DNA of 64,000 bases from Calliopsis andreniformis (lineage: Eukaryota; Arthropoda; Insecta; Hymenoptera; Andrenidae), in assembly GCF_051401765.1 (NCBI RefSeq), contig NW_027480532.1:186001-250000 (forward strand), read 5' to 3'. Below are positions 1 to 12,592 of this stretch, piece by piece. The notes beneath the pieces were generated by a model, which saw only the letters and a program-made list of their open reading frames with translations, made no database searches and had not been told where the DNA came from. A program made the translations under genes and the position numbers. Positions within the stretch are counted from its first letter, which is position 1. Each line of letters begins with the position of its first letter.

Positions 1-48
1 TCTTCAGTCCTCAATCCTCAATCCTCAATCCTCAATCCTCAATCTTCA

Positions 49-68
49 ATGTTCAATCCGCAATACCC
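49..68 (+). repeat. Recurrent variant ATGTTCAATCCGCAATAC (representative)
   Basis: TCAATGT TCAATCC GCAATAC units. It creates the ATG that opens many of the spurious open frames (M-F-N-P-Q-Y-P). Repeated many times, for example near 656, 2081, 4799, 8907, 16101, 49581 and 57597. No ribosome-binding-like sequence precedes it: the upstream units are ordinary heptamers. Confidence 0.75.
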
Positions 69-1010
69 CATCCTCAATCTTCAATCCTCAATCCACAATC
101 CTCAATCCTCAATCCTCATTCTTCAATCCTCAACACCCAATCATCAATCTTCAATCCTCAATCCTCAATTCTCAGACCACAACCCTCAATCTTCAATCCT
201 CAATACTCAATCTGCAACCCTCAATCCTCAGTCCTCAATCCTCAATCCTCATTCCTCAATCCTCAATACCCAATCCTCAATCTTCAATCCTCAATCCTCA
301 ATCGTCATTCGTCAATCCTCATTCTTCAATCCTCAATACCCAATCCTCAATCTTCAATCTTCAACCCTGAATCCTCAACTTTCAATCCTCAACCCTCAAT
401 CCTCAGACCTCAAACCTCAATCCTAAACTCTCAGCCCTCATCCTCAATCCTCAATCCTCAATCTTGAATCATCAATCCTCAATCCTCAATTCTCAATCCT
501 CAATCCTCAATCCTCAGACCTCAAACATCAATACTCAACCCACAGTCCTCGTCCTCAATCCACAACCATCAATCCTCAATCCTCAATCTTCAATCATCGA
601 TATTCAATCTTCAGTCCTCAATCCTCAATCCTCAATCCTCAATCCTCAATCTTCAATGTTCAATCCGCAACACCCAATCCTCAATCTTCAATCCCCAATC
701 CACAATCCTCAATCCTCAATCCTCATTCCTCAATCCTGATTCTTCAATCATCAATATCCAATCCTCAATCTTCAATCCTCAATCCTCAATCCTCAGTTCT
801 CAATTCTCAATCCTCAGTCCTAAGTCGTCAAATCTCAATCCTCAACCCTCAGCCCTCATCCTCAATCCTCAATCCTCAATCTTCAACCCTAAATCCTCAA
901 TCCTGAAGCATCAATCCTCAATCCTCAATCCTCAGTCCTCAAACCTCAATTCTGAATCCTCAATCTTCAGACCTCAGACCTCAACAATCAGATGTCAATC
1001 CTGAATCCTT

Positions 1011-1582
1011 AATAGAATATCATCAATTCACAGTTTTCAATACCCAATACTCAATCTGCAATCTTCAAATCTCTATTCACAAACATCAATTCTCATCACT
1101 CAACCCTCAACACTCAGTCCGCAATCCTCAACCTTCAACCCTCAATCCTCAATACTCAATCCTCAATCCTCAATCGTCAATACTCAATACTCAATCTTCA
1201 ATCCTCAATCCTCAATCCTCAATCCTCAGTCCTCAATCCTCAATCTTCAATCGTCAATACTCAGTCTTCAATCCTCAATCCTCAATCCGCAACCCTCAAT
1301 GCTCAATCCTCAATCCTCAATCCTCAAACCTCAATCTTCAATCCTCAATACTCAATCTGCAATCCTCAATCCTCAATCTACAATCCTCAATCCTCAATCG
1401 TCGATCCTCAATCCACAATCCTCAACCTTTAATCCTCAATCCTCAATCCCCTATCCTCAACCCTCAATCCTCAATCTTCAGTCCTCAATAATCAATCTTC
1501 AATCCTCAATTCTCAATACTCAATAGAATATCCTGAATTCTCAGAATTCAATACTCAAACCTCAACACGCAACCCTGAATCC
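1011..1582 (+). repeat. B-A module 1 (type a)
   Basis: B (CAGTTTTCAATAC form) at 1011-1127 and A at 1522-1582, starts 511 bases apart (73 heptamers). A carries the perfect inverted repeat TGAATTC-TCA-GAATTCA at 1534-1550, with two GAATTC (EcoRI) sites. Confidence 0.88.
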
Positions 1583-1673
1583 TCAATCCTCAATCCTCAA
1601 TCCTCAATCTTCAATCCTCAATACTCAATCTTCAATCCTCCATCCTCAATCCTCAGTCCTCAATCCTCAATCC

Positions 1674-1687
1674 TCAATCGTCAGGCT
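1674..1687 (+). repeat. Recurrent variant pair TCAATCG TCAGGCT (representative)
   Basis: One of few G-containing variants. It recurs in most modules between A and the next CAACTC stretch, often after TCCATCC or TCCGTCC units. Useful as an additional alignment anchor. No function inferred. Confidence 0.7.
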
Positions 1688-1862
1688 TCAATCCTCAATA
1701 CTCAATCTTCAATCCTAAATCCTCAATCGTCATTCGTCAATCCTCATTCTTCAATCCTCAATACCCAATCCTCAATCTTCAATCTTCAACCCTCAATCCT
1801 CAACTCTCAATCCTCAACCCTCAATCCTCAGACCTCAAACCTCAATCCTCAACTCTCAGCCC

Positions 1863-1868
1863 TCATCC
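1863..1868 (+). repeat. Register-shifting hexamer TCATCC
   Basis: Follows TCAGCCC and precedes TCAATAC; one base short of a heptamer. First of four between B 1011 and B 3149. Confidence 0.8.
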
Positions 1869-1973
1869 TCAATACTCAATCCTCAATCTTGAATCCTCAA
1901 TCCTCAATCCTCAATTCTCAAACCTCAATCCTCAATCCTCAGACCTCAAACATCAATACTCAACCCTCAGTCC

Positions 1974-1979
1974 TCGTCC
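1974..1979 (+). repeat. Register-shifting hexamer TCGTCC
   Basis: Follows TCAGTCC and precedes TCAATCC. This is the second recurrent hexamer context of the array. Confidence 0.8.
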
Positions 1980-2469
1980 TCAATCCACAACCATCAATCC
2001 TCAATCCTCAATCTTCAATCATCGACATTCAATCTTCAGTCCTCAATCCTCAATCCTCAATCCTCAATCCTCAATCTTCAATGTTCAATCCGCAATACCC
2101 AATCCTCAATCTTCAATCCTCAATCCACAATCCTCAATCCTCAATCCTCATTCTTCAATCCTCAACACCCAATCATCAATCTTCAATCCTCAATCCTCAA
2201 TTCTCAGACCACAACCCTCAATCTTCAATCCTCAATACTCAATCTGCAACCCTCAATCCTCAGTCCTCAATCCTCAATCCTCATTCTTCAATCCTCAATA
2301 CCCAATCCTCAATCTTCAATCCTCAATCCTCAATCGTCATTCGTCAATCCTCATTCTTCAATCCTCAATACCCAATCCCCAATCTTCAATCTTCAACCCT
2401 CAATCCTCAACTCTCAATCCTCAACCCTCAATCCTCAGACCTCAAACCTCAATCCTCAACTCTCAGCCC

Positions 2470-2475
2470 TGATCC
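2470..2475 (+). repeat. Register-shifting hexamer TGATCC
   Basis: Variant of TCATCC in the TCAGCCC context, shared with the copies near 11320 and 18522. Confidence 0.8.
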
Positions 2476-2993
2476 TCAATCCTCAATCCTCAATCTTCAA
2501 TCCTCAATCCTCAATCCTCATTCTTCAATCCTCAACACCCAATCCTCAATCTTCAATCCTCAATCCTCAATCCTCAACACTCAATCCTCAATGTTCAATC
2601 CTCAATACCCAACCCTCAGTCTTCAATCCTCAATCCTCAATCCTCAATCTTCAGTCCTCAATCCTCAGCCCTCAATCCTCAATCTTCAATCCTTAATACT
2701 CAATCCTCAATCCTCAGTCCTCAAACCTCAAACCTCAATCTTCAATCCTCAATACTCAATCTTCAATCCTCCGTCCTCAATCCTCAACCCTCAATCCTCA
2801 ATCCTCAATCGTCAGGCTTCAATCCTCAACACTCAATCTTCAATCCTCAATCCTCAATCCTCATTCCTCAATCCTCATGCTTCAATCCTCAATACCCAAT
2901 CCTCAATCTTCAATCCTCAATCCTCAATCCTCAATTCTCAATCCTCAATCCTCAGTCCTAAGTCCTCAAATCTCAATCCTCAACCCTCAGCCC

Positions 2994-2999
2994 TCATCC
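2994..2999 (+). repeat. Register-shifting hexamer TCATCC
   Basis: Fourth hexamer between the first two B blocks; together they explain why 2138 leaves a remainder of 3 when divided by 7. Confidence 0.8.
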
Positions 3000-3148
3000 T
3001 CAATCCTCAATCCTCAATCTTCAACCCTCAATCCTCAATCCTGAAGCATCAACCCTCAATCCTCAATCCTCAGTCCTCAAACCTCAATTCTGAATCCTCA
3101 ATCTTCAGACCTCAGTCCTCAACAATCAGATGTCAATCCTGAATCCTT

Positions 3149-3734
3149 AATAGAATATCATCAATTCACAGTTTTTAATACCCAATACTCAATCTGCAAT
3201 CTTCAAATCTCTATTCACAAACATCAATTCTCATCACTCAACCCTCAACACTCAGTCCGCAATCCTCAACCTTCAACCCTCAATCCTCAATACTCAATCC
3301 TCAATCCTCAATCCTCAATCGTCAATACTCAATACACAATCTTCAATCCTCAATCCTCAATCCTCAATCCTCAATCCTCAATCCTCAATCCTCAATCTTC
3401 AATCGTCAATACTCAATCTTCAATCCTTCATCCTCAATCCGCAACACTCAATGCTCAATCCTCAATCCTCAATCCTCAAACCTCAATCTTCAATCCTCAA
3501 TACTCATTCTGCAATCCTCAATCCTCAATCTTCAATCCTCAATCCTCAATCGTCGATCCTCAATCCCCAATCCTCAATCTTCAATCCTCAATCCTCAATC
3601 CCCAATCCTCAATCCTCAATCCTCAATCTTCAATCCTCAATACTCAATCTTCAATCCTCAATTCTCAATACTCAATAGAATATCCTGAATTCTCAGGATT
3701 CAATACTCAAACCTCAACACGCAACACTGAATCC
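3149..3734 (+). repeat. B-A module 2 (type b)
   Basis: B carries CAGTTTTTAATAC; A at 3674 carries AGGATTCA, so one arm of the inverted repeat has a mismatch. B-A spacing is 525 (75 heptamers). Lies 2138 bases after module 1: 302 heptamers plus 4 hexamers. Confidence 0.88.
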
Positions 3735-5406
3735 TCAATCCTCAATCCTCAATCCTCAATCTTCAATCCGCAATACTCAATCTACAATCCTCAACCCTCA
3801 ATCCTCAGTCCTCTATACTCAATCCTCAATCGTCAGGCTTCAATCCTCAATACTCAATCTTCAATACTCAATCCTCAATCGTCATTCGTCAATCCTCATT
3901 CTTCAGTCCTCAATACCCAATCCTCAATCTTCAATCTTCAACCCTCAATCCTCAACTCTCAATCCTCAACCCTCAATCCTCAGACCTCAAACCTCAATCC
4001 TCAACTCTCAGCCCTCATCCTCAATCCTCAATCCTCAATCTTCAATCCTCAATCCTCAATCCTCATTCTTCAATCCTCAACACCCAATCCTCAATCTTCA
4101 ATCCTCAATCCTCAATTCTCAGACCTCAACCCTCAAACTTCAATCCTCAATACTCAATCTTCAATAATCAATCCTCAATTCTCAATCCTCAATACTCAAT
4201 CCTCAATCCTCAATCTTCAATCCTCAATCCTCATTCTTCAATCCTGAATACCCAATCCTCAATATTCAATACTCAATCCTCAATCCTCAGTCCGCAGTAC
4301 TCAACTATTAGTCCTCAATTCTCAATACTCAATCCTCAATCCTCAATTCTCAATCCTCAATCCTCTGTCCTCAGTCCTCTAACCTCAACCCGCAACCCTC
4401 AGCCCTCATCCTCAATCCTCAATACTCAATCCTCAATCCTCAATCTTCAATCCTCAATACTCAATCTTCAATAATCAATCCTCAATTCTCAATCCTCAAT
4501 ACTCAATCCTCAATCCTCAATCTTCAATCATCAATACTCAGTCTTCAATCCTCAATCCTCAATCCTCAATCCTCAATCCTCATTCTACAATCCTCAATAC
4601 ACAATCCTCAATCTTCAATCCTCAATCCTCAATCCTCAATCCTCAATCCTCAGGCCTCAAACATCAATACTCAACCCTCAGTCCTCGTCCTCAATCCACA
4701 ACAATCAATCCTCAATCCTCATTCTTCAAGTATCAATATTCAATCTTCAGTCCTCAATCCTCAATCCTCAATCCTCAATCCTCAATCCTCAATCCTCAAT
4801 GTTCAATCCGCAATACCCAATCCTCAATCGTCAATCCTCAATCCTCAATCGTCATTCGTCAATCCTCATTCTTCAGTCCTCAATACCCAATCCTCAATCT
4901 TCAATCTTCAACCCTCAATCCTCAGCTCTCAATCCTCAACGCTCAATCCTCAGACCTCAAACCTCAATCCTCAACTCTCAGCCCTCATCCTCAATCCTCA
5001 ATCCTCAATCTTCAATCGTCAATCCTCAATCCTCATTCTTCAATCCTCAACACCCAATCCTCAATCTTCAATCCTCAATCCTCAATTCTCAGACCTCAAC
5101 CCTCAAACTTCAATCCTCAATACTCAATCTGCAACCCTCAATCCTCAGTCCTCAATCCTCAATCCTCATTCTTCAATCCTCAATCCTCAATCCTCAATCC
5201 TCAATCCTCAATCCTCAATCCTCAACACTCAATCCTCAATGTTCAATCCTCAATACCCAACCCTCAGTCTTCAATCCTCAATCCTCAATCCTCAATCTTC
5301 AGTCCTCAATCCTCAGTCCTCAAACCTCAATTCTGAATCCTCAATCCTGAATCCTCAATCTTCAGCCCTCAGTCCTCAACAATCAGTTGACATTCCTCAA
5401 TCCTCA

Positions 5407-5515
5407 GTAGAATATCCTCAATTCACAGCTTTCAATACTCAATACTCAATCTGCAATCCTCCAACCTGTATCCACAAACATCAATTTTCACCACTCAACC
5501 CTCAGCACTCATTCC
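5407..5515 (+). repeat. C block 1 (B paralogue)
   Basis: Core GTAGAATATCCTCAATTC, then ACAGCTT, TCCAACC, TGTATCC, ACAAACA and TCAATTT units, all in heptamer register. Unit-for-unit alignable with B. Preceded by CAGTTGACATTCC. Confidence 0.85.
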
Positions 5516-6579
5516 TCAATGTTCAATCCTCAATACTCAACTCTCAACCTTCCATCCTCAATACTGAATCTTCAATCCTCAACTCTCAATCCTCAATCCT
5601 CAGTCCTCAACCCTTATTCTTCAATCCTCAGTACCCAATCCTCAATCTTCAATCCTCACTCCTCAATCCTCAATTCTCAATCCTCAATCCTCAATCCTCA
5701 ATTCTCAATCCTCAATCCTCAATCCTCATTCTACAATCCTCAATACACAATCCTCAATCTTCAATCCTCAATCCTCAATCCTCAATCCTCAATCCTCAGG
5801 CCTCAAACATCAATACTCAACCCTCAGTCCTCGTCCTCAATCCACAACAATCAATCCTCAATCCTCATTCCTCAAGTATCAATATTCAATCTTCAGTCCT
5901 CAATCCTCAATCCTCAATCCTCAATCCTCAATCCTCAATCCTCAATGTTCAATCCGCAATACCCAATCCTCAATCTTCAATCCTCAATCCTCAATCCTCA
6001 ATCCTCAATCCTCAATCCTCAATACTCAATCCTCAATCCTCAGTCCTCAAACCTCAATACTCAATCTTCAATCCTCCGTCCTCAATCCTCAACCCTCAAT
6101 CCTCAATCCTCAATCGTCAGGCTTCAATCCTCGATACTCAATCTTCAATCCTCAATCCTCAATCCTCATTCCTCAATCCTCATTCTTCAATCCTCAATAC
6201 CCAATCCTCATTCTTCAATCCTCAATCCTCAATCCTCAATTCTCAATCCTCAGTCCTCAGTCCTAAGTCCTCAAATCTCAATCCTCAACCCTCAGCCCTC
6301 ATCCTCAATCCTCAATCCTCAACCTTCAACCCTCAATCCTCAATCCTGAAGCATCAACCCTCAATCCTCAATCCTCAGTCCTCAAACCTCAATCTTCAAT
6401 CCTCAATACTCATTCTGCAATCCTCAATCCTCAATCTTCAATCCTCAATCCTCAATCGTCGATCCTCAATCCCCAATCCTCAATCTTCAATCCTCAATCC
6501 TCAATCCCCAATCCTCAATCCTCAATCCTCAATCTTCAATCCTCAACACTCAATCTTCAATCCTCAATTCTCAATACTC

Positions 6580-6640
6580 AATAGAATATCCTGAATTCTC
6601 AGGATTCAATACTCAAACCTCAACACGCAACACTGAATCC
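6580..6640 (+). repeat. Lone A block (AGGATTCA form)
   Basis: No B within the preceding 511 bases; nearest upstream landmark is the C block at 5407. Confidence 0.84.
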
Positions 6641-7209
6641 TCAATCCTCAATCCTCAATCCTCAATCTTCAATCCGCAATACTCAATCTACAATCCTCCA
6701 TCCTCAATCCTCAGTCCTCTATCCTCAATCCTCAATCGTCAGGCTTCAATCCTCAATACTCAATCTTCAATCCTCAATCCTCAATCGTCATTCGTCAATC
6801 CTCATTCTTCAGTCCTCAATACCCAATCCTCAATCTTCAATCTTCAACCCTCAATCCTCAACTCTCAATCCTCAACCCTCAATCCGCAGACCTCAAACCT
6901 CAATCCTCAACTCTCAGCCCTCATCCTCAATCCTCAATCCTCAATCTTCAATCCTCAATCCTCAATCCTCATTCTTCAATCCTCAACACCCTATCCTCAA
7001 TCTTCAATCCTCAATCCTCAATTCTCAGACCTCAACCCTCAAACTTCAATCCTCAATACTCAATCTGCAACCTTCAATCCTCAGTCCTCAATCCTCAATC
7101 CTCATTCTTCAATCCTCAGTCCTCAACCCTCAATTCTGAATCCTCAATCCTGAATCCTCAATCTTCAGCCCTCAGTCCTCAACAATCAGTTGACATTCCT
7201 CAATCCTCA

Positions 7210-7318
7210 GTAGAATATCCTCAATTCACAGCTTTCAATACTCAATACTCAATCTGCAATCCTCCAACCTGTATCCACAAACATCTATTTTCACCACTCA
7301 ACCCTCAGCACTCAATCC
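7210..7318 (+). repeat. C block 2
   Basis: Same as C block 1 except ACATCTATTTTC in place of ACATCAATTTTC. Confidence 0.84.
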
Positions 7319-8340
7319 TCAATCTTCAATCATCAATACTCAGTCTTCAATCCTCAATCCTCAATCCTCAATCCTCAGGCCTCAAACATCAATGCTCAAT
7401 CCTCAGTCCTCGTCCTCAATCCACAACAATCAATCCTCAATCCTCATTCTTCAATTATCAATATTCAATCTTCAGTCCTCAGTCCTCAATCCTCATTCCT
7501 CAATCCTCAATCCTCAATCCTCAATGTTCAATCCGCAATACCCAATCCTCAATTTTCAATCCTCAATCCTCAATCCTCAATCCTCAATCGTCAGGCTTCG
7601 ATCCTCAATACTCAATCTTCAATCCTCAATCCTCAATCTTCAATCCTCAATCCTCAATCCTCATTCTTCAATCCTCAACACCCAATCCTCAATCTTCAAT
7701 CCTCAATCCTCAATTCTCAGACCTCAACCCTCAAACTTCAATCCTCAATACTCAATCTGCAACCCTCAATCCTCAGTCCTCAATCCTCAATCCTCATTCT
7801 TCAATCCTCAATCCTCAATCCTCAATCCTCAATCCTCAATCCTCAATCCTCAACACTCAATCCTCAATGTTCAATCCTCAATACCCAACCCTCAGTCTTC
7901 AATCCTCAATCCTCAATCCTCAATCTTCAGTCCTCAATCCTCAGTCCTCAAACCTCAATTCTGAATCCTCAATCCTGAATCCTCAGGCCTCAAACATCAA
8001 TACTCAACCCTCAGTCCTCGTCCTCAATCCACAACAATCAATCCTCAATCCTCATTCTTCAAGTATCAATATTCAATCTTCAGTCCTCAATCCTCAATCC
8101 TCAATCCTCAATCCTCAATCCTCAATCCTCAATGTTCAATCCGCAATACCCAATCCTCAATCTTCAATCCTCAATCCTCAATCCTCAATCCTCAATCCTC
8201 AATCCTCAATACTCAATCCTCAATCCTCAGTCCTCAAACCTCAAACCTCAATCTTCAATCCTCAATACTCAATCTTCAACCCTCAATCCTCAATCTTCAG
8301 TCCTCAATAATCAATCTTCAATCCTCAATTCTCAATACTC

Positions 8341-8401
8341 AATAGAATATCCTGAATTCTCAGAATTCAATGCTCAAACCTCAACACGCAACCCTGAATC
8401 C
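8341..8401 (+). repeat. Lone A block (perfect inverted repeat)
   Basis: Carries TGAATTC-TCA-GAATTCA but AATGCTC instead of AATACTC after it. Remainder of a 2032-bp module whose B has been lost. Confidence 0.84.
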
Positions 8402-9861
8402 TCAATCCTCAATCCTCAATCCTCAATCTTCAATCCTCAATACTCAATCTTCAATCCTCCATCCTCAATCCTCAGTCCTCAATCCTCAATCCTCAATCGT
8501 CAGGCTTCAATCCTCAATACTCAATCTTCAATCCTAAATCCTCAATCGTCATTCGTCAATCCTCATTCTTCAATCCTCAATACCCAATCCACAATCTTCA
8601 ATCTTCAACCCTCAATCCTCAACTCTCAATCCTCAACCCTCAATCCTCAGACCTCAAACCTCAATCCTCAACTCTCAGCCCTCATCCTCAATCCTCAATC
8701 CTCAATCTTGAATCCTCAATCCTCAATCCTCAATTCTCAAACCTCAATCCTCAATCCTCAGACCTCAAACATCAATACTCAACCCTCAGTCCTCGTCCTC
8801 AATCCACAACCATCAATCCTCAATCCTCAATCTTCAATCATCGACATTCAATCTTCAGTCCTCAATCCTCAATCCTCAATCCTCAATCCTCAATCTTCAA
8901 TGTTCAATCCGCAATACCCCATCCTCAATCTTCAATCCTCAATCCACAATCCTCAATCCTCAATCCTCATTCTTCAATCCTCAACACCCAATCATCAATC
9001 TTCAATCCTCAATCCTCAATTCTCAGACCACAACCCTCAATCTTCAATCCTCAATACTCAATCTGCAACCCTCAATCCTCAGTCCTCAATCCTCAATCCT
9101 CATTCTTCAATCCTCAATACCCAATCCTCAATCTTCAATCCTCAATCCTCAATCGTCATTCGTCAATCCTCATTCTTCAATCCTCAATACCCAATCCTCA
9201 ATCTTCAATCTTCAACCCTGAATCCTCAACTCTCAATCCTCAACCCTCAATCCTCAGACCTCAAACCTCAATCCTAAACTCTCAGCCCTCATCCTCAATC
9301 CTCAATCCTCAATCTTGAATCATCAATCCTCAATCCTCAATTCTCAATCCTCAATCCTCAATCCTCAGACCTCAAACATCAATACTCAACCCACAGTCCT
9401 CGTCCTCAATCCACAACCATCAATCCTCAATCCTCAATCTTCAATCATCGATATTCAATCTTCAGTCCTCAATCCTCAATACTCAATCCTCAATCCTCAA
9501 TCTTCAATGTTCAATCCGCAATACCCAATCCTCAATCTTCAATCCCCAATCCACAATCCTCAATCCTCAATCCTCATTCCTCAATCCTGATTCTTCAATC
9601 ATCAATATCCAATCCTCAATCTTCAATCCTCAATCCTCAATCCTCAGTTCTCAATTCTCAATCCTCAGTCCTAAGTCCTCAAATCTCAATCCTCAACCCT
9701 CAGCCCTCATCCTCAATCCTCAATCCTCAATCTTCAACCCTAAATCCTCAATCCTGAAGCATCAATCCTCAATCCTCAATCCTCAGTCCTCAAACCTCAA
9801 TTCTGAATCCTCAATCTTCAGACCTCAGACCTCAACAATCAGATGTCAATCCTGAATCCTT

Positions 9862-10433
9862 AATAGAATATCATCAATTCACAGTTTTCAATACCCAATA
9901 CTCAATCTGCAATCTTCAAATCTCTATTCACAAACATCAATTCTCATCACTCAACCCTCAACACTCAGTCCGCAATCCTCAACCTTCAACCCTCAATCCT
10001 CAATACTCAATCCTCAATCCTCAATCGTCAATACTCAATACTCAATCTTCAATCCTCAATCCTCAATCCTCAATCCTCAGTCCTCAATCCTCAATCTTCA
10101 ATCGTCAATACTCAGTCTTCAATCCTCAATCCTCAATCCGCAACCCTCAATGCTCAATCCTCAATCCTCAATCCTCCAACCTCAATCTTCAATCCTCAAT
10201 ACTCAATCTGCAATCCTCAATCCTCAATCTTCAATCCTCAATCCTCAATCGTCGATCCTCAATCCACAATCCTCAACCTTCAATCCTCAATCCTCAATCC
10301 CCTATCCTCAACCCTCAATCCTCAATCTTCAGTCCTCAATAATCAATCTTCAATCCTCAATTCTCAATACTCAATAGAATATCCTGAATTCTCAGAATTC
10401 AATACTCAAACCTCAACACGCAACCCTGAATCC
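9862..10433 (+). repeat. B-A module 3 (type a)
   Basis: Same subtype and 511-bp spacing as module 1, 8851 bases downstream of it. A at 10373 has the perfect inverted repeat. Confidence 0.88.
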
Positions 10434-11999
10434 TCAATCCTCAATCCTCAATCCTCAATCTTCAATCCTCAATACTCAATCTTCAATCCTCCATCCTCAA
10501 TCCTCAGTCCTCAATCCTCAATCCTCAATCGTCAGGCTTCAATCCTCAATACTCAATCTTCAATCCTAAATCCTCAATCGTCATTCGTCAATCCTCATTC
10601 TTCAATCCTCAATACCCAATCCTCAATCTTCAATCTTCAACCCTCAATCCTCAACTCTCAATCCTCAACCCTCAATCCTCAGACCTCAAACCTCAATCCT
10701 CAACTCTCAGCCCTCATCCTCAATCCTCAATCCTCAATCTTGAATCCTCAATCCTCAATCCTCAATTCTCAAACCTCAATCCTCAATCCTCAGACCTCAA
10801 ACATCAATACTCAACCCTCAGTCCTCGTCCTCAATCCACAACCATCAATCCTCAATCCTCAATCTTCAATCATCGACATTCAATCTTCAGTCCTCAATCC
10901 TCAATCCTCAATCCTCAATCCTCAATCTTCAATGTTCAATCCGCAATACCCAATCCTCAATCTTCAATCCTCAATCCACAATCCTCAATCCTCAATCCTC
11001 ATTCTTCAATCCTCAACACCCAATCATCAATCTTCAATCCTCAATCCTCAATTCTCAGACCACAACCCTCAATCTTCAATCCTCAATACTCAATCTGCAA
11101 CCCTCAATCCTCAGTCCTCAATCCTCAATCCTCATTCTTCAATCCTCAATACCCAATCCTCAATCTTCAATCCTCAATCCTCAATCGTCATTCGTCAATC
11201 CTCATTCTTCAATCCTGAATACCCAATCCCCAATCTTCAATCTTCAACCCTCAATCCTCAACTCTCAATCCTCAACCCTCAATCCTCAGACCTCAAACCT
11301 CAATCCTCAACTCTCAGCCCTGATCCTCAATCCTCAATCCTCAATCTTCAATCCTCAATCCTCAATCCTCATTCTTCAATCCTCAACACCCAATCCTAAA
11401 TCTTCAATCCTCAATCCTCAATCCTCAACACTCAATCCTCAATGTTCAATCCTCAATACCCAACCCTCAGTCTTCAATCCTCAATCCTCAATCCTCAATC
11501 TTCAGTCCTCAATCCTCAGCCCTCAATCCTCAATCTTCAATCCTTAATACTCAATCCTCAATCCTCAGTCCTCAAACCTCAAACCTCAATCTTCAATCCT
11601 CAATACTCAATCTTCAATCCTCCGTCCTCAATCCTCAACCCTCAATCCTCAATCCTCAATCGTCAGGCTTCAATCCTCAACACTCAATCTTCAATCCTCA
11701 ATCCTCAATCCTCATTCCTCAATCCTCATTCTTCAATCCTCAATACCCAATCCTCAATCTTCAATCCTCAATCCTCAATCCTCAATTCTCAATCCTCAAT
11801 CCTCAGTCCTAAGTCCTCAAATCTCAATCCTCAACCCTCAGCCCTCATCCTCAATCCTCAATCCTCAATCTTCAACCCTCAATCCTCAATCCTGAAGCAT
11901 CAACCCTCAATCCTCAATCCTCAGTCCTCAAACCTCAATTCTGAATCCTCAATCTTCAGACCTCAGTCCTCAACAATCAGATGTCAATCCTGAATCCTT

Positions 12000-12592
12000 A
12001 ATAGAATATCATCAATTCACAGTTTTTAATACCCAATACTCAATCTGCAATCTTCAAATCTCTATTCACAAACATCAATTCTCATCACACAACCCTCAAC
12101 ACTCAGTCCGCAATCCTCAACCTTCAACCCTCAATCCTCAATACTCAATCCTCAATCCTCAATCCTCAATCGTCAATACTCAATACTCAATCTTCAATCC
12201 TCAATCCTCAATCCTCAATCCTCAATCCTCAATCCTCAATCCTCAATCTTCAATCGTCAATACTCAATCTTCAATCCTTCATCCTCAATCCGCAACACTC
12301 AATGCTCAATCCTCAATCCTCAATCCTCAAACCTCAATCTTCAATCCTCAATACTCATTCTGCAATCCTCAATCCTCAATCCTCAATCCTCAATCCTCAA
12401 TCCTCAATCCTCAATCTTCAATCCCCAATCCTCAATCTTCAATCCTCAATCCTCAATCCCCAATCCTCAATCCTCAATCCTCAATCTTCAATCCTCAATA
12501 CTCAATCTTCAATCCTCAATTCTCAATACTCAATAGAATATCCTGAATTCTCAGGATTCAATACTCAAACCTCAACACGCAACACTGAATCC
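12000..12592 (+). repeat. B-A module 4 (type b)
   Basis: CAGTTTTTAATAC in B and AGGATTCA in A (12532), as in module 2. Spacing is 532, one heptamer longer. A TCATCACACAAC variant of the B tail occurs here. Confidence 0.87.

Larger units (their letters stand above)
1..5180 (+). repeat. Higher-order repeat H1, copy 1 (left end cut by the window)
   Basis: Landmarks here recur 8851 bases downstream (B 1011 to 9862, A 1522 to 10373, B 3149 to 12000) and 16052 bases downstream (1011 to 17063, 1522 to 17574, 3149 to 19201, A 3674 to 19726). It holds two B-A modules of different subtype, 2138 bases apart. Relative to copy 2 it lacks 189 bases (27 heptamers) near 4840. A TCATGCT unit near 2877 is shared with copy 3 but not copy 2, so copy 1 is closer to copy 3 there. 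Offsets are hand-measured; percent identity was not computed. Confidence 0.85.
5181..8280 (+). repeat. Mosaic heptamer segment with two C blocks and one A block
   Basis: This stretch has no direct counterpart in H1 copy 2. It holds C blocks at 5407 and 7210 and a lone A at 6580, and is patched from neighbouring array pieces. For example, a stretch near 4584-4820 recurs near 5730-5966 at an offset of 1146. The open frames spanning it are frame-equivalent repeat translations, not genes. Confidence 0.75.

Noticed and set aside
1011..1127. B block as a remnant transposon or gene fragment
   Set aside because: It parses fully into seven-base units (TCAATTC, ACAGTTT, TCAATAC and so on), so decay of heptamers is the simpler reading.
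1534..1550. A-block inverted repeat as a transcription terminator
   Set aside because: Arms are only 7 bases and A/T-rich, with no following T-run and no gene upstream.
5388..5420. GTTGACATTCC upstream of the C core as a bacterial -35 element, with GAATAT as -10
   Set aside because: Spacing and sequence arise from heptamer variants, no downstream gene exists, and most copies lose the motif (GTTGTC).
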